Notes under the pieces: model-generated
What the model was told of the DNA's origin: nothing
Databases searched by the model: none
Seen by the model: the letters and a program-made list of their open reading frames with translations, nothing else
Position numbers and translations under genes: made by a program
NCBI GenBank assembly: GCA_016783285.1
Contig: JADHWW010000147.1
Coordinates: 1-15,865 of the forward strand
Reading direction: 5' to 3'
Origin: Anaerolineae bacterium
GTDB taxonomy: Bacteria; Chloroflexota; Anaerolineae; B4-G1
DNA: 15,865 nt
Part shown: in pieces, positions 1 through 7,511 of the stretch
Position numbering within the stretch: the stretch's first letter is position 1
How the letters are laid out: each line of letters opens with the position of its first letter

Positions 1-210
1 AGTGGTCGGCGTCCATGTGGGGATGCTTTCCCCTGGTGTGGGTGTCTCCGTAGTCTCCGGCAACACGGCGACAGGGATGGAAGTGGGAGGCGGGAAAGGA
101 TTGAAGACATCGAATGCGACAAGCCCGTAGAAGCCCACCAGACACACCGTGGCTACGAGCGTCACGATGGTCAGGACGTTAAAGAGCGCTGTTCTCCGAT
201 CATCACCCAT
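1..210 (-). CDS. Single-pass membrane protein with Pro/Thr-rich tail (C-terminal part outside window)
   Basis: The minus strand reads open from an ATG at 210 to the window edge (70 codons, no stop). A good Shine-Dalgarno (AAGGAGA, about 214-224) precedes the ATG. The protein begins MGDDRRTALFNVL, has one hydrophobic segment at about residues 9-31, then becomes Pro/Thr-rich (about residues 38-70), like a linker to an extracytoplasmic domain that is not in the window. It starts 27 bp after the stop of the PPIase lipoprotein gene and is probably co-transcribed with it. No family can be assigned because the functional domain is missing. The coding call is well supported by start, SD and composition. 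Confidence 0.7.
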   Translation of the reverse strand, partial: MGDDRRTALFNVLTIVTLVATVCLVGFYGLVAFDVFNPFPPPTSIPVAVLPETTETPTPGESIPTWTPTT

Positions 211-237
211 CGCTTGATCTCCTTGCGGTAGCCTGCC

Positions 238-1215
238 TCAAGGGCTCGTATCGACGAAGCGCTGAACCACAGCCTGAGCCCACAACCCTTCGATCCAGTC
301 TTGCACTGCCTGGTCCTGCAGAAGGCGTAGGTTCTCCGGGCTAACAGGGCGGGCCGGGTCGCGCTCGATGACCTGTATGATGTGGTGGCCCAATGAACTG
401 GTCACTACTCCGCTGAATTGACCCGGCTGCAAAGCAAAAGCAGCCTCCTCCACCTCAGGGGCCACCAGGATGCCCCAGGGGAAGAAGCCCAGGTCCCCCC
501 CGCTTTCGCGGGTGCTGACATCCTGAGAATAGGCCATAGCCAGGGCAGCAAAGTCAGCGCCAGCCTGGAGTTGGGCCAGGATGCGCTCCGCCTCCTCAGA
601 GGTGTCCACTAGAATATGGCGGGCATGGACGTGTTCTGCTGTCATCGGCACATCTTCGATAATGCGCTGTGTCATCGCCATCCCAATCAACTGCGTGCGC
701 ACCTCCCGCCAAGCGTCCTCGTACGTCTCGCCCCACTCCTCCAGTTTAGCCCGGAATGGTTCCTCGCCTCCATTCTCGACGATCATTTCCCCCATATAGG
801 CATCCACCTCAGCATCGGAGATGAAGACACCCACTGAAATCGCCGCCTGCTCGGTCAATACCTGCTCGATCATCACATTGAGGATCCAGGCGCGAGCCTG
901 AGCCAGATTTGCCTGCCCCTCTGGACTGCTGGGATCAATCCCCCGTGACAGCAACGAGGCCTCGTACCGCCCCAACTCGCGCTCATAATCGGCCAGATAG
1001 ACGGGCTGGTCGTTGACCAGCGCAGCCAGGGGTGGTTCCGGTGTAGGAGAAGCGGGCACCACGGTAGCGGAAGGCGGGTCAGTCGGGGCCAAGGCCGCAG
1101 TGGTGCTCAATGGCACAGGGGTGGAAGGTGCAGATGTGACCAATGTGGGAACACACGCAGTTGAAACGAACAACAACGCCAACGCCACCAGTCTCCCTAT
1201 CGTTTTCAAATCCAT
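238..1215 (-). CDS. Parvulin-type peptidyl-prolyl cis-trans isomerase lipoprotein (PrsA/SurA-like)
   Basis: 325-residue extracytoplasmic folding factor. Residues 1-20 are a signal peptide ending in a lipobox (FVSTA-C21), so it should be lipidated and anchored on the outer face of the membrane. A Thr/Pro-rich linker follows (about 22-63), then a SurA_N-like helical chaperone region (about 64-190), then a PpiC/parvulin domain (about 195-286) recognised by HARHILV, the GADFAALA-type helix, SGGDLGFF and a terminal GHHIIQVIE. A strong SD (GAGGAGG) lies upstream of the ATG at 1215, and a TATAAT promoter lies just beyond. By family, it isomerises X-Pro bonds in secreted proteins. The overall architecture matches PrsA-like foldases, but I do not assign prsA because sequence identity cannot be measured here. 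Confidence 0.9.
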   Translation of the reverse strand: MDLKTIGRLVALALLFVSTACVPTLVTSAPSTPVPLSTTAALAPTDPPSATVVPASPTPEPPLAALVNDQPVYLADYERELGRYEASLLSRGIDPSSPEGQANLAQARAWILNVMIEQVLTEQAAISVGVFISDAEVDAYMGEMIVENGGEEPFRAKLEEWGETYEDAWREVRTQLIGMAMTQRIIEDVPMTAEHVHARHILVDTSEEAERILAQLQAGADFAALAMAYSQDVSTRESGGDLGFFPWGILVAPEVEEAAFALQPGQFSGVVTSSLGHHIIQVIERDPARPVSPENLRLLQDQAVQDWIEGLWAQAVVQRFVDTSP

Positions 1216-1239
1216 ACGATCAGCCTCCTCGTGAAGGCC

Positions 1240-1268
1240 ATTATACCCACAGCGGGGGTTTTATGCAA
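1240..1268 (-). promoter_or_regulatory. Sigma-70-type promoter for the PPIase lipoprotein gene
   Basis: On the minus strand, TTGCAT (1268-1263), a 17-bp spacer and TATAAT (1245-1240) lie immediately upstream of the SD and ATG at 1215. The -10 is perfect and the -35 matches TTGACA at 4 of 6 positions. The predicted start would give a short leader of about 20 nt. Confidence 0.6.
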
Positions 1269-1278
1269 CCTGGGCGGC

Positions 1279-1307
1279 TTGCCAAAGCACCCACGGTCTG
1301 CTACAAT
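1279..1307 (+). promoter_or_regulatory. Sigma-70-type promoter for the histidine phosphatase gene
   Basis: TTGCCA (1279-1284), a 17-bp spacer and TACAAT (1302-1307) lie 35 bp before the ATG at 1343. It is arranged back-to-back with the minus-strand promoter at 1240-1268, so the 127-bp intergenic region serves both directions. Confidence 0.6.
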
Positions 1308-1342
1308 TCCCACTGCCCATAAATGAAGCCACAAGAAGTCAT

Positions 1343-1906
1343 ATGGCACTTTTGTACCTCATTCGTCATGCCCACACACAGATGATGGGAGACGTAGCCA
1401 GGCGCTGGCCCCTTTCTGAGCAGGGTCAGCGTCAGTCCGGCGTCCTGGCACGACAGGATTTCTGGCGCGGGGTAGAATTGATCTTCTCGAGTCCCGAGCC
1501 TAAGGCCCTGCAGACAGCAGAGCCGGCCGCTCGTCGCTGGGGTATCCCCCTGGTAACTACGGACTGCCTGCACGAACTGCGCCGCCCTCATCTGGTGCAT
1601 GACTACGAAAAGGTCACCGCGCGCCTTTTCACCGAGCCGGAGACTAGCGTCGAGGGCATGGAGCCAGCAGCCCAGGCTGCCGAGCGCATCACTCGCTGCA
1701 TCAAGGATCTGGTGACAGCGCGTCCTGAGCAAACATCTGCCGTGGTATCACATGGGCTGGTCTTGACCCTCTTCCTGGCGCAGTTGGAGAACCGCTGGCC
1801 GACAATGACCGAATGGCGCATCGTGCCGTTTGCTGGGCTGGCAATATTGGACACGACCACATGGAGTCTCACCAAAAGCTGGGCGAGCATCTTCCAAGCC
1901 TCCTGA
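1343..1906 (+). CDS. Histidine phosphatase superfamily protein (phosphoglycerate-mutase-like)
   Basis: 187 residues, typical of the compact family-1 (SixA/CobC/GpmB-like) histidine phosphatases. The catalytic motif is LIRHAHT with R8 and phospho-acceptor H9. The acid is probably E78 in LHELRR, and the second catalytic histidine is H137 in VVSHGLV. The usual second-arginine motif SSPxxRAxQTA is present as SSPEPKALQTA, so a Lys (K54) stands where Arg is normal. By family it removes phosphate from a phosphoprotein or small metabolite; nothing here fixes the substrate. The SD is weak (AAGAAG). Its 3' end overlaps the start of the next gene by 46 bp in another frame, suggesting translational coupling. 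Confidence 0.85.
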   Translation: MALLYLIRHAHTQMMGDVARRWPLSEQGQRQSGVLARQDFWRGVELIFSSPEPKALQTAEPAARRWGIPLVTTDCLHELRRPHLVHDYEKVTARLFTEPETSVEGMEPAAQAAERITRCIKDLVTARPEQTSAVVSHGLVLTLFLAQLENRWPTMTEWRIVPFAGLAILDTTTWSLTKSWASIFQAS

Positions 1907-3168
1907 ATTGGGCCGCCCGGCGGTGGCAACTGGCGCTTCTGCTGGCCGTGCTGCTCCTAAATCTGGCGGCCGAAGGGCCTCCGCCTGCCAGCCTCGACAC
2001 CCAGGCCAACCGCCTTCTCGCTGGCGAGAGGTTTGATTTCGCCGGCTGGGAGGTGAAAGCCATACTAGGCAAACTGACCCACAGCCTGGTCGCGCCGCAG
2101 CGCTACATGGACGAGTCCGTCCGCCACGATTTCTTCCTCGACTATCTGGAATTGGTGGCCGACACACAGCGGCTTGAGTGGGAAATTCACCGCACCTACA
2201 CCGATCCAGCAGTGGAGAACCCAGAGGCGGCGACGGTCGAGTCGCGCACTCGTCTGACCGAACTGCGCACGGTAGAGAAGGCCTATCAACCACTCGCCGA
2301 AGCAATCCTGGAAGAACAGGTGGCCTGTATCCTGGTGAATGAGAGGTTCAGCGTTCTAGGCCAGGAGTTTCCGCCCCTAGGCACGCACTTCACTCCACTG
2401 CCCCTGCTGCTCGTCGTCTCCCCCCGCGACCATATTGAGAGTATCTTTAGCCTCGGCCTACGCCACGGGCTGGACGTAGCCCAACGGGAGGCCATTGAGG
2501 AGCAGGTAGACACTCGTTTCGACGTCTCGTCGCTGGTGACCGGCATCGGCGGAATGGCAGCGTACCCAGCAATGCTTCTGGAGAGCAGTTCACTCAACTG
2601 GGTGACGGAGGTGGCTGCGCACGAGTGGACGCACCATTATCTTACTCTGAGACCATTGGGCTGGAACTACGCTGCCGCCCCTGAAACGCGCACTATCAAC
2701 GAGACAGTCGCTTCCATCATGGGGAAGGAAGTAGGGCGACGGATGGTGGCCCGTTACTACCCTGAACTTCTGCCGCCGGAACCAGAGCCCGCGCCGGATG
2801 AGTCGGAAGATGAAACGGCACCATCCGAACCACCTGCTTTCGACTTCCGCATAGAGATGCGGGAGACGCGCGTACGAGCGGACGAACTATTGGCACAGGG
2901 GAAGATTGAGGAGGCGGAGGACTATATGGAGAAGCAGCGGCAAACATTCGTCGCCCACGGCTACCACATCCGCAAACTGAACCAGGCCTACTTCGCCTTC
3001 CACGGGGCCTACGCCGACGAACCTGGCGCAGCAGGGACGGACCCCATCGGGCCAGCAGTGCGGGAATTGCGTGCCCGCAGCCCCGACCTATACACCTTCG
3101 TGTCTCAGGTGGCCCGCGTCACGACGCTGGCCGAACTGCAGGCGATACTGGAGGAAATGGGGAAGTAA
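1861..3168 (+). CDS. Membrane-anchored protein with HEXXH zinc-metallopeptidase motif (gluzincin-like), function unknown
   Basis: 435 residues from the ATG at 1861; an in-frame ATG at 1813 also exists but lies deeper inside the upstream gene. Residues 22-38 form one membrane segment. The rest appears extracytoplasmic. Residues 254-258 are HEWTH (context EVAAHEWTHHYL), a textbook HEXXH zinc site. E281 in TINETVASIMG, 23 residues after the second His, resembles the NExx third-ligand helix of gluzincins such as thermolysin. An acidic, Pro/Glu-rich linker (about 305-330) and a helical C-terminus follow. I do not recognise a named family. Protease activity is inferred only from the motif and its spacing. 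It is likely co-transcribed with the phosphatase, whose last 46 bp it overlaps. Confidence 0.8.
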   Translation: MESHQKLGEHLPSLLNWAARRWQLALLLAVLLLNLAAEGPPPASLDTQANRLLAGERFDFAGWEVKAILGKLTHSLVAPQRYMDESVRHDFFLDYLELVADTQRLEWEIHRTYTDPAVENPEAATVESRTRLTELRTVEKAYQPLAEAILEEQVACILVNERFSVLGQEFPPLGTHFTPLPLLLVVSPRDHIESIFSLGLRHGLDVAQREAIEEQVDTRFDVSSLVTGIGGMAAYPAMLLESSSLNWVTEVAAHEWTHHYLTLRPLGWNYAAAPETRTINETVASIMGKEVGRRMVARYYPELLPPEPEPAPDESEDETAPSEPPAFDFRIEMRETRVRADELLAQGKIEEAEDYMEKQRQTFVAHGYHIRKLNQAYFAFHGAYADEPGAAGTDPIGPAVRELRARSPDLYTFVSQVARVTTLAELQAILEEMGK

Positions 3169-3178
3169 ACATAAACAC

Positions 3179-4405
3179 TCAGCCATCCCTCAGGCCCGAC
3201 GAATCGCTTCGCTCTGTGTGCATCCACTGCACCAGGACAAGCGAGAGCACCGCGACGCCCACGCCGATCAAGAAGGTGTAACGGCTGCCGACAACCTCCC
3301 ATACCATTCCCCCCACCACCGGGATAATGACGGCCGCGATGTGGTTGATGGTCTGACCCAACGAGATGTTGGGTGTGATCTCTTGAGGTCGGACAGCGAT
3401 CTTCTGAAAGTACGACTGGAGCGAGATGCGGAAGCCGAACAACACTTGATCGGCTACGAACAGCACGTAGAGGACGGGAAGCAAGGGGATGTAGGCGTAG
3501 CCCAAGAAGACGAAGATGAGAAACACAAAGTTAAGGGTGAGCACGCGCCGCTCGCCGAAGCGAATGATGATCCCGCCGAACTGCCGATACAGGGACGTGC
3601 CGATAAGATCGTTGACCACGAACAGGACAGTGATCGTCTGGGCAGTCACCCGATGTTCTTGTACAAGCAAGAAGATAGCAAAGGTGGTGAAGATATGCCG
3701 GCGGCTGCCCATCAGAAATTCCAGGACGTAATAGAGCCAGTAGCGCCTACGAATAGGGGTGCGCCGCCTGGTACGGACCGGGTGGACGGGCTGCCGGGTC
3801 CACGGGAGCAGTACCAGTCCCCCCACAATCAGCAGCGCGCCGGTAACGTAGAACAACGTGCGGAATCCCAAAGCGTCAAGTGCCAAAAAGACGATGCCTG
3901 CACCTGCTAGAGCGGCCAGCGCACCAACACTGCTCAGCCGGCCCAGCGTGCGCGGTGCCTCATCATCACCCACCAGCAGTAACACCGCCGACGAGTTGCT
4001 GGACATGAAAAAGTGGAAACCAATGCTCATCATCAATGTGCTCATCACTAAGCCCGACAGGCTGCCGACCCTGCCCGTCAGTGCGATGCCGATGCCCATC
4101 AGGACAACGGACAGCCCGGCAATGCGCATCTCGACCAGCAGCAGCGCCAGCAGACCGACGCTGAAGCCTAGTAGCCCAGGTATCTCGCGAATAGACTGGA
4201 TCAGACCCATCTGATCGGCCCGCACGCCCAGCCCCTGGACAGCGAAATTGCTGAAAAGCGACTGCCACAACCGATAGCCGAAGAAGAATAGGAAGTTGGC
4301 CAACACGATGACGACGAGGGCTGGACGACGCTGCGTCGGCGCGACCGCCCTCGCCGGATTCGCGAACCCGTTGTTCGAAGTGGTGGAGACAGATGAGTCA
4401 GTCAT
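3179..4405 (-). CDS. Major facilitator superfamily (MFS) transporter
   Basis: 408 residues from the ATG at 4405, preferred over an upstream in-frame start at 4453 because AGAAGGG sits 6-7 nt before it and the upstream option would overlap the preceding gene. The protein is dominated by about 12 hydrophobic segments in two halves. A cytoplasmic Arg-rich loop (around PVHPVRTRRRTPIRRRYW) separates them, as in MFS permeases. Early features are the N-terminal VVIVLANFLFFFGYRLW helix and a Gly-rich helix around GLLGFSVGLLALLL. Substrate is not predictable from sequence. It begins 8 bp after the stop of the lipoprotein gene, so the two form one transcription unit. It ends 10 bp from the convergent HEXXH gene with no visible intrinsic terminator. 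Confidence 0.88.
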   Translation of the reverse strand: MTDSSVSTTSNNGFANPARAVAPTQRRPALVVIVLANFLFFFGYRLWQSLFSNFAVQGLGVRADQMGLIQSIREIPGLLGFSVGLLALLLVEMRIAGLSVVLMGIGIALTGRVGSLSGLVMSTLMMSIGFHFFMSSNSSAVLLLVGDDEAPRTLGRLSSVGALAALAGAGIVFLALDALGFRTLFYVTGALLIVGGLVLLPWTRQPVHPVRTRRRTPIRRRYWLYYVLEFLMGSRRHIFTTFAIFLLVQEHRVTAQTITVLFVVNDLIGTSLYRQFGGIIIRFGERRVLTLNFVFLIFVFLGYAYIPLLPVLYVLFVADQVLFGFRISLQSYFQKIAVRPQEITPNISLGQTINHIAAVIIPVVGGMVWEVVGSRYTFLIGVGVAVLSLVLVQWMHTERSDSSGLRDG

Positions 4406-4413
4406 GTGCCCTT

Positions 4414-5712
4414 CTACTCGACGAATGGACACAAATCTATCGGTTCCCACCACGGGTTAGCGTAGCCGTAGTTGGAGTTGAAGAAATCCTGAACGGAGGT
4501 GTCCGTCTCAGCCGCAGCGACGACCTCGGCGCAGCCGTCAGCAATGCGACCATCCGCCAGATATACCATCCAGAAGATTTCGGCCATCGCGGCGACGTCA
4601 TGACCAGCGACCCCGGTGGGATAATCGGCCTGCAGGCGGTTGTACTCCAACTGCGCACTGCCCGGGTCCCCCATCAGCAAGTGGGTCAGCACCAGACGCC
4701 AGCGGGCAAAGGCGATCAACTGTGCCCGCTCGTCGTTCACGCTGACCATGCTGACTGTCCCAGCGAATTCCTTCAGCGTGTCGTCGCTGATCACCCGCTC
4801 ATAGTTGGCGCGGGCGGTGTTGTAGTCTCCAGAAAGCAGGGCACGGTCGCCGTCAAGCAGCGCGTGGTAGCGGTAGGTGGGCGGTTCCCAGATTTGCTCA
4901 GTGCGGGTGTACACGCTGCCGTTCCACTCCCAGGCCTCGGAGTAGCCACGCTGAGGCTCCGCCCCCACCGATCCGATGCCACCGCTGTGGGCCTCAATGC
5001 GGCAATGGGTGACAATGTAGGTGGGATAGGGCATCTCCAGCACGCCTCCCATCAGGCTGACGAAGGCCGTCCCGTCCCACCCTCGGATTTCGAGTGTTTC
5101 GTAGCAGGTGTGTGCGCCACATGAACTCAGTGTGTAGATGACGTCCGGCTGCCTGTCCAAGTTCGCGTCACCGACCTGGAGCAGACGCATAGCCGGCCCG
5201 TAAACATCATAGCCCTCCTGGTACAGGAGCACATAAGTCCCGGCCTGGCAGCCGAAGATGAGCAAGTCGCCAGGACGGGCGAACATCTCAGCGTTGGGAT
5301 CGGCCAGAGCGATGACGACCTCCATGTTGTCGTCGCCTGTCATATCAATCGCGATCACCTGGTCGGTTGAATCAGGCAGCGCGTCCCACTCCGTCAGTGT
5401 GCTCTCCAGCGTCGCCCTGTCACCCCCGGCGCTAAGGAATTGCTGGATGGCAGCCTGGTAGTCGGCAAAGTGGGCGGGCTGGATGAGCGGGGGCGAGCCT
5501 GGGGCCGGGCAGTCAGCAAGGACGGGGCTGGCAGTAGGAGCCGGCTCGGTGGGTGCGGACGTTGGTGGTGGCTCAGTGGGTACGGGCATCAGCACCTCCG
5601 TCGGCACAAAGATTGTCGGCGTCGGTTCCGACGTGGGGGACAGCGAGCCACAGGCAAGCAGCGCCAGGGCCACCAGGACAACAGCGACAATGGGGATAAA
5701 CGTTCGTTTCAT
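4414..5712 (-). CDS. Lipoprotein with C-terminal TPR-like region, function unknown
   Basis: 432 residues. The signal peptide ends in a lipobox (ALLA-C21), followed by a Thr/Pro-rich linker (about 22-68) as in the other lipoprotein of this window. The middle (about 70-260) contains an FG-GAP/VCBS-like pattern: two Asp-rich DxTGDDxxEVVIAL and GDANLDRQPDVIYTL segments, which look like calcium-binding beta-propeller repeats. The C-terminal third (about 275-432) is helical with a TPR-like unit (LLSGDYNTARANYERVI) and Cys near the end. It presumably acts outside the membrane as a binding or scaffolding protein. The SD is weak. It is the first gene of the unit with the MFS transporter. Confidence 0.8.
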   Translation of the reverse strand: MKRTFIPIVAVVLVALALLACGSLSPTSEPTPTIFVPTEVLMPVPTEPPPTSAPTEPAPTASPVLADCPAPGSPPLIQPAHFADYQAAIQQFLSAGGDRATLESTLTEWDALPDSTDQVIAIDMTGDDNMEVVIALADPNAEMFARPGDLLIFGCQAGTYVLLYQEGYDVYGPAMRLLQVGDANLDRQPDVIYTLSSCGAHTCYETLEIRGWDGTAFVSLMGGVLEMPYPTYIVTHCRIEAHSGGIGSVGAEPQRGYSEAWEWNGSVYTRTEQIWEPPTYRYHALLDGDRALLSGDYNTARANYERVISDDTLKEFAGTVSMVSVNDERAQLIAFARWRLVLTHLLMGDPGSAQLEYNRLQADYPTGVAGHDVAAMAEIFWMVYLADGRIADGCAEVVAAAETDTSVQDFFNSNYGYANPWWEPIDLCPFVE

Positions 5713-5720
5713 CCCAGCTT

Positions 5721-5789
5721 CAGGTTCCAGGTTTCAGGTTTCACATCCCCCTCGTATCTAATATCCAATATCCAGTACCCAGTATAACA
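5721..5789. repeat. Degenerate heptamer tandem repeat in the 5' leader of the lipoprotein gene
   Basis: The stretch parses into 7-bp units: CAGGTTC, CAGGTTT, CAGGTTT, CACATCC, a 6-bp remnant CCCTCG, then TATCTAA, TATCCAA, TATCCAG, TACCCAG, TATAACA. It fills nearly the whole space between the minus-strand promoter and the start codon of the lipoprotein gene, and its last units overlap the -10 box. It resembles short tandemly repeated heptamers known from some bacterial intergenic regions. A 10-bp piece (AGTACCCAGT) recurs in reverse orientation in the T-box leader at 7662-7689. Confidence 0.7.
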
Positions 5790-5808
5790 CGGTGCGGAAA
5801 CCTGTCAA
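5781..5808 (-). promoter_or_regulatory. Sigma-70-type promoter for the lipoprotein-MFS unit
   Basis: On the minus strand, a perfect TTGACA (5808-5803), a 16-bp spacer and TATACT (5786-5781) precede the lipoprotein gene. The transcript would carry about 60 nt of heptamer-repeat leader. Confidence 0.65.
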
Positions 5809-5811
5809 ACC

Positions 5812-5839
5812 TTGACATCTCGCCATTCTGATGTAGAAT
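5812..5839 (+). promoter_or_regulatory. Sigma-70-type promoter for the tRNA-Ala pair
   Basis: TTGACA (5812-5817), a 16-bp spacer and TAGAAT (5834-5839) place the start site about 7 nt before the first tRNA. Its -35 is only 3 bp from the -35 of the opposing promoter, and the two form an inverted repeat (TGTCAA-ACC-TTGACA). Confidence 0.7.
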
Positions 5840-5852
5840 CAGATTGGGTTAC

Positions 5853-5928
<76 letters not shown>

Positions 5929-5946
5929 GCATAGCCCCGACATGAT

Positions 5947-6019
5947 GGGCCCGTAGCGCAGTTGGGAGCGCACCACAATGGCATTGTGGGGGTCGAGGGT
6001 TCGAGTCCCTCCGGGTCCA
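5947..6019 (+). tRNA. tRNA-Ala (anticodon GGC)
   Basis: Full cloverleaf: acceptor GGGCCCG/CGGGTCC with discriminator A, D-arm GCGC/GCGC, anticodon stem CCACA/TGTGG with loop ATGGCAT (anticodon GGC, reads GCC), variable GGGTC, and T-arm GAGGG-TTCGAGT-CCCTC. G3:U70 is present again, so both anticodon and identity element say alanine. CCA is not encoded (the next bases are CTC), so CCA-adding enzyme is needed. It lies 18 bp after the first tRNA, presumably on the same transcript. Confidence 0.95.
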
Positions 6020-6092
6020 CTCATTGGCCGATATATTACAAAGTATTGCGCATCAGAACGACTTCGCTTTCAACCTACGAAAGGAGAACATC

Positions 6093-7511
6093 ATGTCCAG
6101 TTCAGAGATCTGCTTCATGACGGCCACAGAGTTAGCCCGTCGCATCCGTTCCAAGGAGCTATCAGCCAGGGAGGTAATGGAGGCTCATCTGGCCCAGATC
6201 GACCGAGTCAACCCGACGGTGAACGCCATCGTCACGCTGCTGCCCGAGCAGGCCATGGAGCAGGCCAATGCGGCTGACGAGGCTCTTGCCCGTGGCGAGG
6301 AGATCGGGCCTCTGCACGGGCTTCCCATCGCGCACAAGGATCTGGTGCCGACCAAGGGGATCCGCACCACCTCCGGCTCGCCCGTTTTCAAGGACTTTGT
6401 GCCGGATCAGAACGGGCTAATCGTGGAACGGCTGAAGAAAGCCGGGGCCATCACCATCGGCAAGACCAACACGCCCGAGTTCGGGGCCGGCTCTCAGACC
6501 TACAACGAGGTATTCGGGGAGACCCTCAACCCTTACGACACCAGCAAGACCTGCGGTGGCAGCAGCGGCGGGGCGGCAGTGGCACTGGCCTGCGGGATGC
6601 TACCCATTGCAGATGGCAGCGACATGGGCGGTTCGCTACGCAACCCGGCCAGCTTCTGCAATATTGTGGGATTTCGCACTTCCCCCGGCAGAGTGCCCAT
6701 GTGGCCCAACCTGGTTGGCTGGTTTCCGCTCGTGGTGGAGGGTCCGATGGCTCGCACGGTGCAGGATGCCGCGCTCATGTTGAGCGCAATCGCCGGGCCC
6801 GATCCGCGCTCGCCTATCGCCATCACTGAGCCGGGTGGCCTGTTCCGCCGCCCCCTGGAACGTGATTTCAAAGGAGTGCACATCGCCTGGAGTCGTGATC
6901 TCGGGGGGCTGCCGGTGGATCCGCGTGTGACGGCGGTCATTGACGAGCAGCAGCACGTGTTCGAGTCCTTAGGCTGCGTGGTAGAGGACGGGGAGCCGGA
7001 CTTCACGGACGCGGACGAGGTTTTCAAGGTACTGCGGGCCTGGCGCTACGAACTGGGCCTTGCCGAGCTGCTGAAGACCCAGCGGGACCAGATCAAGGAG
7101 ACAGTGATCTGGAACATCGAAGCGGGTGCGAAGTTGAGCGGCCCGCAGATCGGGCGGGCCGAACTCAAGCGGACAGAACTCTATCACCAGGTGCGGGAAT
7201 TCATGAAAACATACGAGTTCATGATCTTCCCCGTAAGTCAGGTGCCCCCCTTCGACGTGAAGGTGCGCCATGTTACCGAGATCAACGGGGTAAAGATGGA
7301 AACATACATCGACTGGATGAAGTCCTGTTACTACGTCACTGACGTATGTCTCCCTGCCATCTCGGTTCCCTGCGGCTTCACATCGGACGGCCTACCCGTC
7401 GGTGTCCAGATCGTGGGGCGGCACGAGGACGACTTCGGCGTGCTGCAGTTGGCCCATGCGTTCGAACAGGCCACCGGCTTCTGGAAACAGAGACCGCCTG
7501 TGGTGGAATGA
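6093..7511 (+). CDS. Amidase-signature (AS) family hydrolase
   Basis: 472 residues from the ATG at 6093, chosen because AAAGGAG precedes it; the in-frame start at 6024 abuts the tRNA and has no SD. The Ser-cisSer-Lys triad is visible: K82 (IAHKDL), S157 (CGGSSGG) and S181 (GSDMGGSLRNPA). The spacings K-S 75 and S-S 24 equal those of fatty acid amide hydrolase (K142/S217/S241). By family it hydrolyses a C-N amide bond, and the enzyme is cytoplasmic with no signal peptide. It could be mistaken for GatA, but no gatB or gatC is nearby and the C-terminal half (FPVSQVPPFDVKVRH, SVPCGFTSDGLPVGVQIVG) fits general amidases. Substrate is unknown. It may be read from the tRNA promoter, as no terminator separates them. 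Confidence 0.9.
   Translation: MSSSEICFMTATELARRIRSKELSAREVMEAHLAQIDRVNPTVNAIVTLLPEQAMEQANAADEALARGEEIGPLHGLPIAHKDLVPTKGIRTTSGSPVFKDFVPDQNGLIVERLKKAGAITIGKTNTPEFGAGSQTYNEVFGETLNPYDTSKTCGGSSGGAAVALACGMLPIADGSDMGGSLRNPASFCNIVGFRTSPGRVPMWPNLVGWFPLVVEGPMARTVQDAALMLSAIAGPDPRSPIAITEPGGLFRRPLERDFKGVHIAWSRDLGGLPVDPRVTAVIDEQQHVFESLGCVVEDGEPDFTDADEVFKVLRAWRYELGLAELLKTQRDQIKETVIWNIEAGAKLSGPQIGRAELKRTELYHQVREFMKTYEFMIFPVSQVPPFDVKVRHVTEINGVKMETYIDWMKSCYYVTDVCLPAISVPCGFTSDGLPVGVQIVGRHEDDFGVLQLAHAFEQATGFWKQRPPVVE

Noticed and set aside
1748..2305. 185-codon minus-strand open frame across the phosphatase/HEXXH junction
   Set aside because: Arg/Pro/Cys-rich translation typical of an antisense frame in GC-rich coding DNA, overlapping two supported genes.
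3071..3910. 279-codon plus-strand open frame antisense to the MFS gene
   Set aside because: Its protein is hydrophilic, low-complexity and family-less, while the opposite strand gives a clean 12-helix transporter with SD and operon spacing. It is a GC-rich shadow frame.
5721..5789. CRISPR-like repeat array
   Set aside because: Units are 7 bp with no spacers and no cas genes are nearby.
6012..6092. Integration (att) site at the tRNA-Ala 3' end
   Set aside because: No integrase, no duplicated tRNA 3' end and no mobile genes are seen downstream.
6093..7511. Possible gatA (Glu-tRNA amidotransferase subunit A)
   Set aside because: The triad is shared by all amidase-signature enzymes. No gatB or gatC is adjacent and the C-terminal half is not distinctively GatA, so only the family is called.
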